NCBI RefSeq assembly: GCF_002114215.1
Contig: NZ_NCTE01001505.1
Coordinates: 1 to 42,387 of the forward strand
Length of the DNA stretch: 42,387 nucleotides
Origin: Streptomyces sp. 13-12-16
GTDB lineage: Bacteria; Actinomycetota; Actinomycetes; Streptomycetales; Streptomycetaceae
Reading direction: 5' to 3'
The notes beneath the pieces are model-generated. The model ran no database searches and was not told the origin of the DNA. It was given only the letters and a program-made list of their open reading frames with translations. Positions 1 through 8,027 of the stretch are shown piece by piece; position 1 is the first letter of the stretch; every line of letters starts with the position of its first letter. The position numbers and the translations under genes are program-made.

Positions 1-810
1 GGCGATCCGGGCGGGGCCGCCGAGCCGTCCCCACGGCTCCCGGCTCCCGCGGGCCTCGCGCGCGGGAGGTCCCGCGGCCCCGGCCTCCGCCTGCGCGCGA
101 CGTCCGGCCCGGGACAGGTACCAGAACCGGTCCTCCACCCGGACGCGGACGCCGTCGCCCCGCAGCACACCACCTGCGCCCAGGTGGACCGACCCCGTGT
201 CCGCGTCGGCCCGCAGTACGACGCCCGAGGCGTCCGCGGAGTCGAAGACGGCCTCCGTCACCCGGTCGACGTCGACGGACATCGTCACCGAGTACCTCTC
301 CGCCGAGCCATCCGCGACCGCGTAGGCCCTCGGTACGGCCAGTTCCAGCGAGGCCGTCAGCCGCCGTTCCCCCCGCACCTCGACCCGCAGCCGCCGTACC
401 TCGGCACGCGGCAGCAGGTAGTCGAGGGCCAGTTGCCCGGCGACGTCCGCGGTGAGCCGCCGCGTTCCCGGCCGCACCCGGCCGTCGAGGTCCCGGTCCG
501 GGCCCTCCGGCTCGGCCGGCGGCGGTACGAGCCGCTCGCCGTCCGGGCCCAGCAGTCCCACCATCCACTCCCGGCGCGAGGGCCCCAGCTCGGACATCCA
601 GCGCAGTCCCGTCCGCGCCCGCCGCTCACGCCCCCGGGCAGTTCTCGCCCGGGCCGCCCGGAACAACGGGAACGTGTTGTTGTCCCACACGTCCGCCGCC
701 CGGTACACCGCCGCCCGGTCGAAGCTCCGCGCATCCCGCGACGCCTCACGGATCAGCGCCAACGAGCCGTCCAGCAAGGCTCCGTACGCTTCAATGGCAT
801 CCCCACCCAT
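1..810 (-). CDS. Hypothetical protein, partial (3' end outside the window)
   Basis: An open frame runs on the minus strand from an ATG at 808-810 to the left edge with no stop, about 270 codons. The N-terminal third is helical and charged (AYGALLDGSLALIREASR, then an arginine-rich stretch with DNNTFPLFRAARAR), the middle contains VGLLGPDGERLVPP, and the rest is rich in short beta-like stretches (ERYSVTMSVDVDRVTEAVF). No signal peptide or membrane segment is visible. The third codon position is almost always G or C and the frame is uninterrupted, which supports real coding. I do not recognise the family. No strong ribosome site precedes the ATG. Confidence 0.7.
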   Translation of the reverse strand, partial: MGGDAIEAYGALLDGSLALIREASRDARSFDRAAVYRAADVWDNNTFPLFRAARARTARGRERRARTGLRWMSELGPSRREWMVGLLGPDGERLVPPPAEPEGPDRDLDGRVRPGTRRLTADVAGQLALDYLLPRAEVRRLRVEVRGERRLTASLELAVPRAYAVADGSAERYSVTMSVDVDRVTEAVFDSADASGVVLRADADTGSVHLGAGGVLRGDGVRVRVEDRFWYLSRAGRRAQAEAGAAGPPAREARGSREPWGRLGGPARIA

Positions 811-1363
811 GCGCGCAGTCTTCCAGCCGCCCGCCGCCCCCGCGACGGACGGAGGCGCTACCGGGCGCCGTGCCCGGAACCGGCGAAGATCACCGGTGCG
901 TCTTCGGCCTCGAGCCGTGAGAGGGCGAGGCCGGAAGGCTGGTGTACCGACCGCAGCAGATGTCACCGAAGGCATGGGCATGGGCCTGGGACGCCCAAGG
1001 GGACGTCCTGGCAGTGCTGCTGATCGGCCCCATGGCGAGCATCGAGCGGGGGGACTCAGAGCCGATGGGCGGCGGGCCTGTCGGCGTTTCCGTCTCGCCT
1101 TCCCTTCGCGGGCCGGATCCGGCGCCCGGACTCCTCGGTCGCCCATGTTCGGTGCCAGGCCGGGCCACGCCCGTAAGGACCGCCCGGCGCTCACCGGTAC
1201 GGGGAGGCCACACCGCGGACGTGTACGTACCTGCTCCCGGCATCCGAGGGACTGGATGCGCCTTCCTGCGCTGCTCCGTCATCCGAGTGCACCCTCCCCT
1301 GCCGCAGCGGTTTCGGGGCGGCTTTCGGCTAGGCAATGAACTGGCCGATGACAAGGAGGCGGT
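811..1363. other. Intergenic stretch, no supported gene
   Basis: Frames on both strands are open here only because of high GC content. None shows a recognisable domain, good ribosome site and sensible codon bias together. The divergent promoters of the partial gene at 1-810 and of the NHL gene should lie here, but I see no clear -35/-10 pair. Confidence 0.4.
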
Positions 1364-1459
1364 ATGCGTGAGAATGGCCGACGAAGGGCGCGCGCGGCGT
1401 CGCAGGCCCCCGAAACCGGGTGGCATGTGGGGGTGAAGGCATGGCGCGGGCTCGTGTGA
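1364..1459 (+). CDS. Possible upstream short ORF (31 aa) overlapping the NHL gene start
   Basis: A strong Shine-Dalgarno AAGGAGG at 1353-1359 lies four bases before an ATG at 1364. That frame encodes 31 residues, very rich in Arg and Trp near its ends, and stops at 1457-1459, 16 bases beyond the ATG at 1441 of the NHL gene. The NHL start itself has a poor, too-close ribosome site, so the short frame may load ribosomes by translational coupling. A second overlapping mini-ORF starts at GTG 1368. Coding is unproven. Confidence 0.3.
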   Translation: MRENGRRRARAASQAPETGWHVGVKAWRGLV

Positions 1460-2520
1460 CGTCACCGCCCAAGGCGGCGAAGGGCCTGCCGACGGTGGCA
1501 GGTTGCGGGGATGCCGGCTTCGCCGGCGACGGTGGGTCGGCAGTGGAGGCGCGCCTTGCGTTTCCTTCCGGCGTTGCGGTCGACGCCGACGGAAACGTGT
1601 TCGTTTCCGATCACGCCAACCATCGGGTCCGCCGTGTCGACCCATCGGGTGTCGTCGTCACGGTCGCCGGCGATGGGGTGCGTGGTGACGGCGGTGATGG
1701 CGGCGAGGCCCAGCGGGCGCGGCTGGGTTTTCCGGTCGCGGTGGCCCTGGACGGGCAGGGGAACGTGTTCATCGCCGATGAGATGACGCACCGTGTGCGG
1801 CGGGTGGACGCCTCAGGGGCCATCGGTACCGTGGCCGGGGACGGCTCGCGCGGCGGTGGCGGGGACGGCGGGCCCGCGGTGAGGGCGCGGCTGGACGTGC
1901 CCTGTGCCGTCGTGGCTGCGGCGGGTGGTGAGCTGTTCGTCGCCGAGGGCGGGGGCCGGGCGGTGCGCAGGATCGACGGTGAGGGCACGATCAGCACGGT
2001 GGTGGCCGAGTCCCCGTTGGGCCGGGATGTCGCGGTCGCCGGGGCGCCGTTCGTCCCGGCGGGTCTGGCGATCGATGCGTCCGGGCGTCTGTACATCGCG
2101 GATGCCGAGGGGCGCCGCCTTCTGCGCTGGGACGCCTCGGCCGGGCTGACGGTGCTGGCCGGTGCCGGTGCCGGTGACGAAGAGGGAGCCGGCGTGCGGG
2201 TGCCGTGGGCGGCGCCCTGTGGCGTGGCGGTCGATGCGGGGGGAGTCGTCTACGTCGCCGATCAGAACGCGCACAGCGTGTGGCGGCTGGAGGGCGGTGC
2301 GGCCACCGTGCTGACCGGCCCGGGGGAGCCGACCGGGCCGGGCGAGGACGGCGGACCCCGGTCGGAACTGGCCTATCCGAGCGGACTGGCCCTGGATGCC
2401 GCAGCGAAACGGCTGCTGGTTGCCGACAACTTCCACCACCGCATCGCCGAGGTTGCCCTGCCGTCACGCAAGGCGGGCACGCGGCGCCGCCCTGCACGGC
2501 GCGGGCCCGCCAAGTCCTGA
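1441..2520 (+). CDS. NHL-repeat beta-propeller protein
   Basis: A roughly 359-residue protein built almost wholly of NHL repeats. Six units can be read, each with the pattern P-x-G-[VL]-A-[VL]-D...G...[VI]-[AS]-D...[HR]-x-[VI]-x-R-[VI] (for example PSGVAVDADGNVFVSD, PVAVALDGQGNVFIAD, PAGLAIDASGRLYIAD), separated by loops with TVAGDG and DGG motifs. This predicts a closed six-bladed propeller whose last strand is given by the N-terminal PTVAGCGDAGF segment. Such proteins usually mediate ligand or protein binding; no catalytic residues are evident. There is no signal peptide, so a cytoplasmic location is likely. ATG 1441 is chosen; an in-frame GTG at 1420 is possible. The short ORF at 1364-1459 may couple to it. 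Confidence 0.85.
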   Translation: MARARVTSPPKAAKGLPTVAGCGDAGFAGDGGSAVEARLAFPSGVAVDADGNVFVSDHANHRVRRVDPSGVVVTVAGDGVRGDGGDGGEAQRARLGFPVAVALDGQGNVFIADEMTHRVRRVDASGAIGTVAGDGSRGGGGDGGPAVRARLDVPCAVVAAAGGELFVAEGGGRAVRRIDGEGTISTVVAESPLGRDVAVAGAPFVPAGLAIDASGRLYIADAEGRRLLRWDASAGLTVLAGAGAGDEEGAGVRVPWAAPCGVAVDAGGVVYVADQNAHSVWRLEGGAATVLTGPGEPTGPGEDGGPRSELAYPSGLALDAAAKRLLVADNFHHRIAEVALPSRKAGTRRRPARRGPAKS

Positions 2521-2565
2521 AGATCGGGCACGATCCGGGCGGTACCACCGATCGTCGAGTCGGCC

Positions 2566-2600
2566 GGGAGCCGGGAGCCGGGAGCCGGGAGCCGGGAGCC
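2566..2600. repeat. Heptamer tandem repeat, GGGAGCC x5
   Basis: Five exact head-to-tail copies of GGGAGCC lie in the intergenic region after the NHL gene, followed by degenerate GGTGCC/GGTCC units to about 2640. The rest of 2521-2790 shows no supported gene. Confidence 0.9.
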
Positions 2601-2789
2601 GGTGCCGGTCCGGTCCTGGTGCCGGTCCGGTCCCGGCCGGCGAGAGACGAGAAGAGAGCCGCCGACGCGGCGCGCGAACCGGGGCACTGCTCCTCTGCTC
2701 CTGGTCGAGTCGACGGCACGGCCTGTGGGGGCGCGACGGCGGCTGAGGCATCCGTTGCCGTCGCTCGCCTGCCCCGGTGACTCGCTCAT

Positions 2790-2885
2790 CTGTTTTTTAG
2801 TCCGTTTCGCTCGCTTTTGGGTATGTTTGGCGCGAGCAAACGTTACGTCGCGTTATGGTGCAATCCGTTTGCGTTAGCTTTTGCG
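2790..2885 (+). promoter_or_regulatory. AT-rich upstream region with repeated and inverted elements
   Basis: This is one of the few AT-rich patches of the window and sits just before the five-gene operon. TCCGTTT-N5-GCTTTTG at 2801-2819 is echoed by TCCGTTT-N6-GCTTTTG at 2864-2883. CGTTTCGCTCGC at 2803-2814 is also an inverted match, with one bulged base, to GCGAGCAAACG at 2832-2842. The pattern looks like paired operators. TATGTT at 2822-2827 could be a -10 hexamer, but no convincing -35 is seen. Function is inferred only from position and symmetry. Confidence 0.4.
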
Positions 2886-3976
2886 ATGTGCAGACGTCCT
2901 CTTTGCCGACCGTTCGGCTGGGCCCGCCAGGGCCGTTCCCGCATGCCCCCCTCATGCATCACCTGGACCGGAAGTGGCTGCACTACGCGTTCCTGTCACG
3001 CTGCGGCCGGCAGGCTCTGATCGCCAACCTGTCCGTCCTCGGCCCCTCGTCAGGGAAGGTGGTCGCCGATCCAGGAGCCCCCGCCACGGGAAGGCGCAGC
3101 GGTACCGGTACCGTCGAAGGCCAGCACATGGCGATCCTCCTGACCTTCGAGGAGGACCGCGGTTGGAGCGCGACGCAGTTCAACGCCGAGCAGCCGGAGC
3201 TGCCGTGGTCGGCGTTCCGGCTGCCGCACCCGCACGGCAGTCCCGGGGCGTTCCGAGTGGCCGCCCGCGGCTCCGGTCCGGCGCTGGACGTACGGCTGCG
3301 GCGCACGAGCAGGCCGTGCACGTCGCAGTGCGCGCCGTTCGGCACGGATGAGTATCTGCGATGGCAGTCCGAGCCCGGTGTCCTGGGCTTCGGCACGATC
3401 AAGCACGGCGACGGCACGGTCTCGACGACCGACATGCTGGGCTACCACGAACGGGTCCGCGGCCGCTGGTCCTGGCCGGCGCTGGGCGGCTGGGTCTTCG
3501 GGTTCGTCAACGACCCCGCCGGCCCGGTGGGCGAGGCACCGCCCGCCGCGCTCGTGTTCACCCTGATCCAGCCCCGGCATCCGGCCGGCGCCGCCAGCGG
3601 CTCGGTCATGCTGTGGCGCAACGGGCGCATGATCCGCCACTTCCCGCGCCGGAACCTGCAGATCGCCGTCAGCGGCGTCCTCTCCCGCGACCAGGTGGCC
3701 CTGGTCCCGCCGCTGGCCGGCACCCTCGGCACGCCTCCGGCGGCAGCCGTCCCGTCCCGTCTGCTGATCACCGCCCGGCTCGGGGACGACCGCCTGGTGT
3801 TCGACTTCCACTGCCGTACGGCGGGACGGATCGCCAACCCCTCGGAGACGAGCCTGCACCCCTTCAGCGTCCACGAGACGCTCGGCCCCTGCACGGTCGA
3901 GGGTGTGATCGGCGGCAGGAGCCTGTCCTTCCGGACCCAGGGGATCGTGGAGTTCGCCGGAGGCGCACATGACTGA
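2855..3976 (+). CDS. CrtC/AttH-like lipocalin-fold protein, possible isoprenoid hydratase or cyclase
   Basis: First gene of the five-gene operon; up to 373 residues. The middle and C-terminal parts resemble the carotenoid 1,2-hydratase (CrtC) / AttH / tocopherol-cyclase lipocalin-like group: a G-Y-H-E...W...GGWVFGF block (around residues 195-215), then a beta hairpin with LWRNGRMIRHFPRRNL, and a terminal LGPCTVEGVIGG...GIVEFAGG strand pair like the usual family ending. These families add water to, or cyclise, isoprenoid chains, which fits the prenyl synthase next door. The start is uncertain: ATG 2855 has no ribosome site, GTG 2888 and ATG 2954 (MHHLDRKWLHY) are alternatives. Its stop overlaps the next start by 8 bases, so translation is probably coupled. 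Family placement is by pattern and moderate in certainty. Confidence 0.6.
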   Translation: MVQSVCVSFCDVQTSSLPTVRLGPPGPFPHAPLMHHLDRKWLHYAFLSRCGRQALIANLSVLGPSSGKVVADPGAPATGRRSGTGTVEGQHMAILLTFEEDRGWSATQFNAEQPELPWSAFRLPHPHGSPGAFRVAARGSGPALDVRLRRTSRPCTSQCAPFGTDEYLRWQSEPGVLGFGTIKHGDGTVSTTDMLGYHERVRGRWSWPALGGWVFGFVNDPAGPVGEAPPAALVFTLIQPRHPAGAASGSVMLWRNGRMIRHFPRRNLQIAVSGVLSRDQVALVPPLAGTLGTPPAAAVPSRLLITARLGDDRLVFDFHCRTAGRIANPSETSLHPFSVHETLGPCTVEGVIGGRSLSFRTQGIVEFAGGAHD

Positions 3977-5621
3977 GACCACCCTCGCCCTCACCGGCGC
4001 CCGCCTGCTGGCGGACACGGTCGCCGCCCTGACCGAGCGCGCACCCGCCGTCCTTGCCGCAGCCGCCGACCAACTGCGCACCATCAGGCTGGGGTTGCAC
4101 TTCAACGACGACAGTCACGCCACCCTCACCGCCCGGCACAGCCGCCTGCTCGTCGAGCAGACCCGCTGCACCGCTCCGGACGTCGAGGTCGTCTTCGACA
4201 ACCGTGCGATGAACCTCCTCTTCGACCTGCAACGGTCCGCGATCGACCAGGTGCTGCCCGACAGCCTCGACGTGCGCGGCTCCCGCGAGGACACCCTCGC
4301 GGTGTGGCGGGCCTTCACCCTGCTGTCCCAGCGGGCGGCCGGCCTGCGCATGCTGCAGGAGCTGTGGGCCGAATACCGCGAGCAGGCACCCCAGTTGTGG
4401 GGCACCGCATCGCCGGCCGCCGTCGAGCCGGCCACCGCCCCGGTGGACTGGACGGCGCTGGACTACCTGACCCGGCGCGCCCCGGAGGACGCCCCCGAGC
4501 CGCCCGCGCTGATCAACGGGACCACCGTCACCGCGCCCCGCCCGCTGTGGGACGGACGGGTCAGCAGTGGCTGGTGGCAGGAACCCGCGGTGCACGACGC
4601 GGACCTGCTGGAGACCATGCGCGTCTGCCGGGCGCGTACCCACGAGGAGATCCAACGGCTGCTGCCGGACCGCGAACCGCGCGCCGAACTGTACGACCTC
4701 ATGCGCTCCTACCCGGCCCGGCAGGGCAAGGGCCTGCGCCCCACACTCACGATCGCGGCCTGCGCCGCCTTCGGCGGCCGCCCCGAGGACGCGGTCCGCG
4801 CCGCTGCCGCGCTGGAGCTGTTCCACAACGGCTTCCTCGTCCACGACGACATCGCCGACGAATCCACCCACCGCCGCGGCCTGCCCACCATGCACGAGGA
4901 ACACGGGCTGGGCCTGGCCGTCAACGTCGGCGACGGCCTGAACCTCCTCGCGGTCGACGCAGTCCTGTCCAACCTGGAAACCCTCGGCCTGGCCCGCACC
5001 CTCGGCCTGATCCACGAGTCGATCCACATGTGCCGCGAGTCCATCGAGGGCCAGGCCATGGAGCTGGGCTGGATCCGCCACGACGTCGTACCCGAGACGG
5101 ACGACGCCTACTTCACCATGAGCACGAAGAAGACCGGCTGGTACACCTGCATCAGCCCCTGCCGCATCGGAGCGGTGTGCGCCGGTGTCACCGACCCGGC
5201 GGTCCTGGGCCGCTTCGACGAGGCGTTCCGCCTGATCGGGATCGCTTTCCAGATCCAGGACGACATCCTCAACCTCGTCGGTGAGGAAGCCCTCTACGGC
5301 AAGGAACCCCTCGGGGACCTCCTCGAAGGCAAACGCACCGTCATGCTCATCCACCTCTTCCGCACCATGCACGCCTTCGAGCGGCCCCGCCTCTTCGACG
5401 TCCTGCGCCGGCGCCGGACCGACAAGACCCAGCAGCACGCCGAGGAACTCCTGTCCGCGATGCAGCGCCACGAGTCCATCGAGTACGCCACCGACCTGGC
5501 CGACCGGCTCGCCGCCGAGGGCATCTCCCGCTTCGAAGAAGACCTCCAGATCATCCCCGAAAACGAGGGCAAGGCCGTCCTGCGGCAGATCGCCCACTAC
5601 GTCACCTCGAGGCCACTGTGA
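3969..5621 (+). CDS. Polyprenyl diphosphate synthase with SCP2-like N-terminal extension
   Basis: A 550-residue protein, about 200 longer than a usual trans-prenyl synthase (300-360). Residues about 215-550 form the synthase: GKGLRP at 253-258, the first aspartate motif in HDDIADE (D293, D294, D297), the HRRG segment following it, and the second aspartate motif QDDILN (D431, D432) followed by GDLLEGKRT. These bind Mg2+ and the diphosphates during condensation of isopentenyl diphosphate with an allylic primer. Residues about 35-130 (LGLHFNDDSHATLTARH, VEVVFDNRAMNLLFD) resemble an SCP2 sterol-carrier-like fold, suggesting lipid binding. A linker of about 80 residues joins the two. Chain length of the product cannot be told. 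Overlaps at both ends (8 and 4 bases) place it firmly in the operon. Confidence 0.88.
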   Translation: MTETTLALTGARLLADTVAALTERAPAVLAAAADQLRTIRLGLHFNDDSHATLTARHSRLLVEQTRCTAPDVEVVFDNRAMNLLFDLQRSAIDQVLPDSLDVRGSREDTLAVWRAFTLLSQRAAGLRMLQELWAEYREQAPQLWGTASPAAVEPATAPVDWTALDYLTRRAPEDAPEPPALINGTTVTAPRPLWDGRVSSGWWQEPAVHDADLLETMRVCRARTHEEIQRLLPDREPRAELYDLMRSYPARQGKGLRPTLTIAACAAFGGRPEDAVRAAAALELFHNGFLVHDDIADESTHRRGLPTMHEEHGLGLAVNVGDGLNLLAVDAVLSNLETLGLARTLGLIHESIHMCRESIEGQAMELGWIRHDVVPETDDAYFTMSTKKTGWYTCISPCRIGAVCAGVTDPAVLGRFDEAFRLIGIAFQIQDDILNLVGEEALYGKEPLGDLLEGKRTVMLIHLFRTMHAFERPRLFDVLRRRRTDKTQQHAEELLSAMQRHESIEYATDLADRLAAEGISRFEEDLQIIPENEGKAVLRQIAHYVTSRPL

Positions 5622-6313
5622 CCACCACCACGACCTCCTCGCCCCCCACGCCCGGCACCGACCCGGGTCCACCGACCACCACCGACGAGAAGGCGTTCGC
5701 CTTCCTCGGGCAGGTCAACACCTGCTTGCGCGCCTGCCTGTGCACCCTGGCCCGCCACGGCGTCGCCCTTCGCGAACGCGAACCACAGCGTGCCCAGGCC
5801 CTCCTGGCCCAGGTCGAGTGCTGGCCCCTCTACAAGGGCGGCCAGTTCCTCTTCGACCTGATGGAGTGGGAGGACCTCATGCTCGACGGCGACCCGCCGC
5901 CCCTGATGTCCACCGAGCACATCCGGGCCTCCTGCGCTTTGCCCGTCCAGTGGATCGCCGCGGGCTCGGCCCCGGGCCCCGGGCCCGCACAGCTGATCCC
6001 CGGCCGGCGCGTCGCCACGGCTCTCGGACTGCCCCTGCGCATGCTGACCACCGTCACCCGTGCAGCCCTCACCGGGGCCGCGCAGGACCTGACCGACCTG
6101 CTCGCCACGCCGTTCGCCCAGCCCGCAGGAGACCACTCGTCCGAGGCCGACGGCGAACCCCGGTCCGACACCGGCCAAGAGGACCTGCCGACGCTGGAAG
6201 CCGGGTTCTACCTCTACCGGGACGTCGTCCTGGGCGCCCTCACCGTCCTGGGCCCCTTGCTGGCCGAACACGCACCCGACAACGGCCCGCCACCGCCTCC
6301 CGAGCCCCGCTGA
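5618..6313 (+). CDS. Unrecognised helical protein of the isoprenoid-lectin operon
   Basis: 231 residues from a GTG whose bases overlap the previous stop (GTGA), so translational coupling is expected. After a Thr/Pro-rich N-terminus of about 20 residues it is predicted mainly helical, with LGQVNTCLRACLCTLARHG (three cysteines within about ten residues), a WPLYKGGQFLFDLMEWEDLM block, and a C-terminal LEAGFYLYRDVVLGALTVLG helix before a Pro-rich tail. There is no DDxxD or NSE/DTE metal motif of terpene cyclases and no clear membrane segment. I do not recognise a family. Its fixed position suggests a partner or accessory role for the prenyl synthase, which is inference. Confidence 0.75.
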   Translation: MTTTTTSSPPTPGTDPGPPTTTDEKAFAFLGQVNTCLRACLCTLARHGVALREREPQRAQALLAQVECWPLYKGGQFLFDLMEWEDLMLDGDPPPLMSTEHIRASCALPVQWIAAGSAPGPGPAQLIPGRRVATALGLPLRMLTTVTRAALTGAAQDLTDLLATPFAQPAGDHSSEADGEPRSDTGQEDLPTLEAGFYLYRDVVLGALTVLGPLLAEHAPDNGPPPPPEPR

Positions 6314-6377
6314 CCACGGCCGAGCCCACCCCGACCCGGCCGCGTCCCCCGTCCCCCCGTCAACGAAGGGAAAGCAC

Positions 6378-7958
6378 ATGGTCACTCAGGCCACACCGGA
6401 AGCCGGGACCGGCAGCTCCGTCTTCCCCATCACCGAATCGTTCAGCAACAGCAGCACGGACAACAGCCAGTGGCGCATCCTCGGAAGCGCCGTCCTCAAC
6501 GGAAGCCTTCAGCTCACTCCGAACGCGAAGCAGACCTCCGGCACCGCCCTGCTGGACGAGGCCTTCCCCTCGTCCTACGGCGTCGCGATCGACTTCGACT
6601 ACGAGGTCGAGCCGGGCTCCACCCCGGGAGACGGCTTCTCCGTGTACCTCATCGACGGCAGCGCCACCACCGACCCCGGCGCCACCGGAGCCGGCCTCGG
6701 CTACTCCCGCGCGGAGAAGAAGCGGGGCGTCACCAAGGGCTACATCGGCATCGGCTTCGACCACTACGGCAACTACGCCAGCGACCTCGCCGGCCCTCGA
6801 GGCCCTGGCCGCACCCCCGACATGGTGGGCATCCGCGGCTCGGGCAACCACCTCGACGGCTTTGCCTGGCTCACAGGCATGTCCTTGAAGAACAGCCTGC
6901 GCACCCGCTGGGAGGAAGGCGCCCGCGTCCAGGTCACCGTCGCGGACGGCAGGATCACGGTCCGCATGTCCAGCAAGACCGACCCCAACGGCACCACCGT
7001 CATCGACGGCTTCCCCCTCCAGTCCGACGGTCAGGCACCCATGCCGGACACCTTCAAGATCGGACTGTCCGCCTCGACCGGCGACGCCACAGCGGCCCAC
7101 CGCATCCGGAACCTGAAGATCACCATGCCGGCGGACATGCCGCTGGAGATCACCGGCCCTGCCGAGGCCGAGGCAGGGACGAAGGTGTGCTACCCCATCG
7201 TCGTCCGCAACGACGGCCCCAACGACGCGCCTGACGCCGTCGTCGAAGCACAGCTCCCCGCCGAACTGTCGAACGTCGCCTTCCGGGCGACGACCGGCAA
7301 CGGGGCCGTGGAAGGCAAGGGGACCGTCGCGAACGGCGTCCTGCGCCAGCCGCTCGGGTTGCCCAAGGGCGCTACCGCCACGGTCACCGTCTGCGGCACC
7401 ATCAACCGCACCTTCACGGGAACCCTGACCCTTCCCGCCACGATCACCAGCACCAGCCGGTCCAACATCTCGTCCCGGCCGCATGGTGAAACCTCCACGC
7501 AGGTCACGCGTGCGGCCGAACCGACGACGGACCTGGTGGTCTCCCAGGACAGCGGTGTCCGGGACGCACCAGGTGGCCTGGGTGCCATCATGGTCGTCAA
7601 GGCGACAAGCCGCGAGACCGGACACCCGGTCGCCGCCGGCCCCGTCGAGCACGTGTTCACCGCCCCCACCGGCTTCCGGTGGAACGGCCATGTCAGCGCT
7701 TCCTACCGGCGCATCGACAAGACCACCCTCGGCGGGCTGCCTCCCGTCGAGGCGAAGACCGGTGAGGACGGGCGGATCCTGACCTTCACCTACGACGTCC
7801 ACGTGTACACGGGCGACGACGACCGCGACTACCTGGTCTACACGTGCGGCATCGAAGCCGTCGACGGCGTACGGCCCCACCGCTACACCGACGGCATCGC
7901 CCAGATCGGTGCCGCGCCCCCGGCCCAGCTCAAAGCCACCCTCCTGCCCAGCCCGTAA
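6378..7958 (+). CDS. L-type-lectin-like / DUF11 protein without signal peptide
   Basis: 526 residues, with ribosome site AGGGAAAG ahead of the ATG. Residues about 15-250 look like an L-type (legume-like) lectin sandwich: DGFSVYLIDG at 85-94 and GYIGIGFDHYGNY at 121-133 match the conserved strand and metal-binding Asp/Asn loop of that fold. Residues about 255-357 form a DUF11-type Ig-like domain (VCYPIVVRNDGPNDAPDAVV). Residues about 383-526 form a third domain that recurs in the next gene. Lectin/DUF11 proteins are normally secreted or wall-anchored, yet I see no signal peptide, LPXTG or membrane helix, so it acts in the cytoplasm or leaves by another route. A sugar, or a hydrophobic product of the operon, may be the ligand. 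Confidence 0.8.
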   Translation: MVTQATPEAGTGSSVFPITESFSNSSTDNSQWRILGSAVLNGSLQLTPNAKQTSGTALLDEAFPSSYGVAIDFDYEVEPGSTPGDGFSVYLIDGSATTDPGATGAGLGYSRAEKKRGVTKGYIGIGFDHYGNYASDLAGPRGPGRTPDMVGIRGSGNHLDGFAWLTGMSLKNSLRTRWEEGARVQVTVADGRITVRMSSKTDPNGTTVIDGFPLQSDGQAPMPDTFKIGLSASTGDATAAHRIRNLKITMPADMPLEITGPAEAEAGTKVCYPIVVRNDGPNDAPDAVVEAQLPAELSNVAFRATTGNGAVEGKGTVANGVLRQPLGLPKGATATVTVCGTINRTFTGTLTLPATITSTSRSNISSRPHGETSTQVTRAAEPTTDLVVSQDSGVRDAPGGLGAIMVVKATSRETGHPVAAGPVEHVFTAPTGFRWNGHVSASYRRIDKTTLGGLPPVEAKTGEDGRILTFTYDVHVYTGDDDRDYLVYTCGIEAVDGVRPHRYTDGIAQIGAAPPAQLKATLLPSP

Positions 7959-8027
7959 GACCGCATAGCCGCAACTCGCGGACACTTCACCGGCCTTTCC
8001 GCGCACCCTCCGAAGGGACACGAAGCC

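Noticed and set aside
890-1645. Minus-strand frame of 251 codons across the NHL gene start
   Set aside because: Arg/Pro/Ser-rich, no ribosome site, and conflicts with the clear NHL repeats.
3864-5672. Minus-strand open frame of 602 codons
   Set aside because: It is antisense to the prenyl synthase gene; the plus strand shows conserved motifs and operon overlaps, and the antisense frame is open only because of high GC content.
5618-6313. Terpene cyclase
   Set aside because: No DDxxD/E or NSE-type metal motifs and no cyclase-like length.
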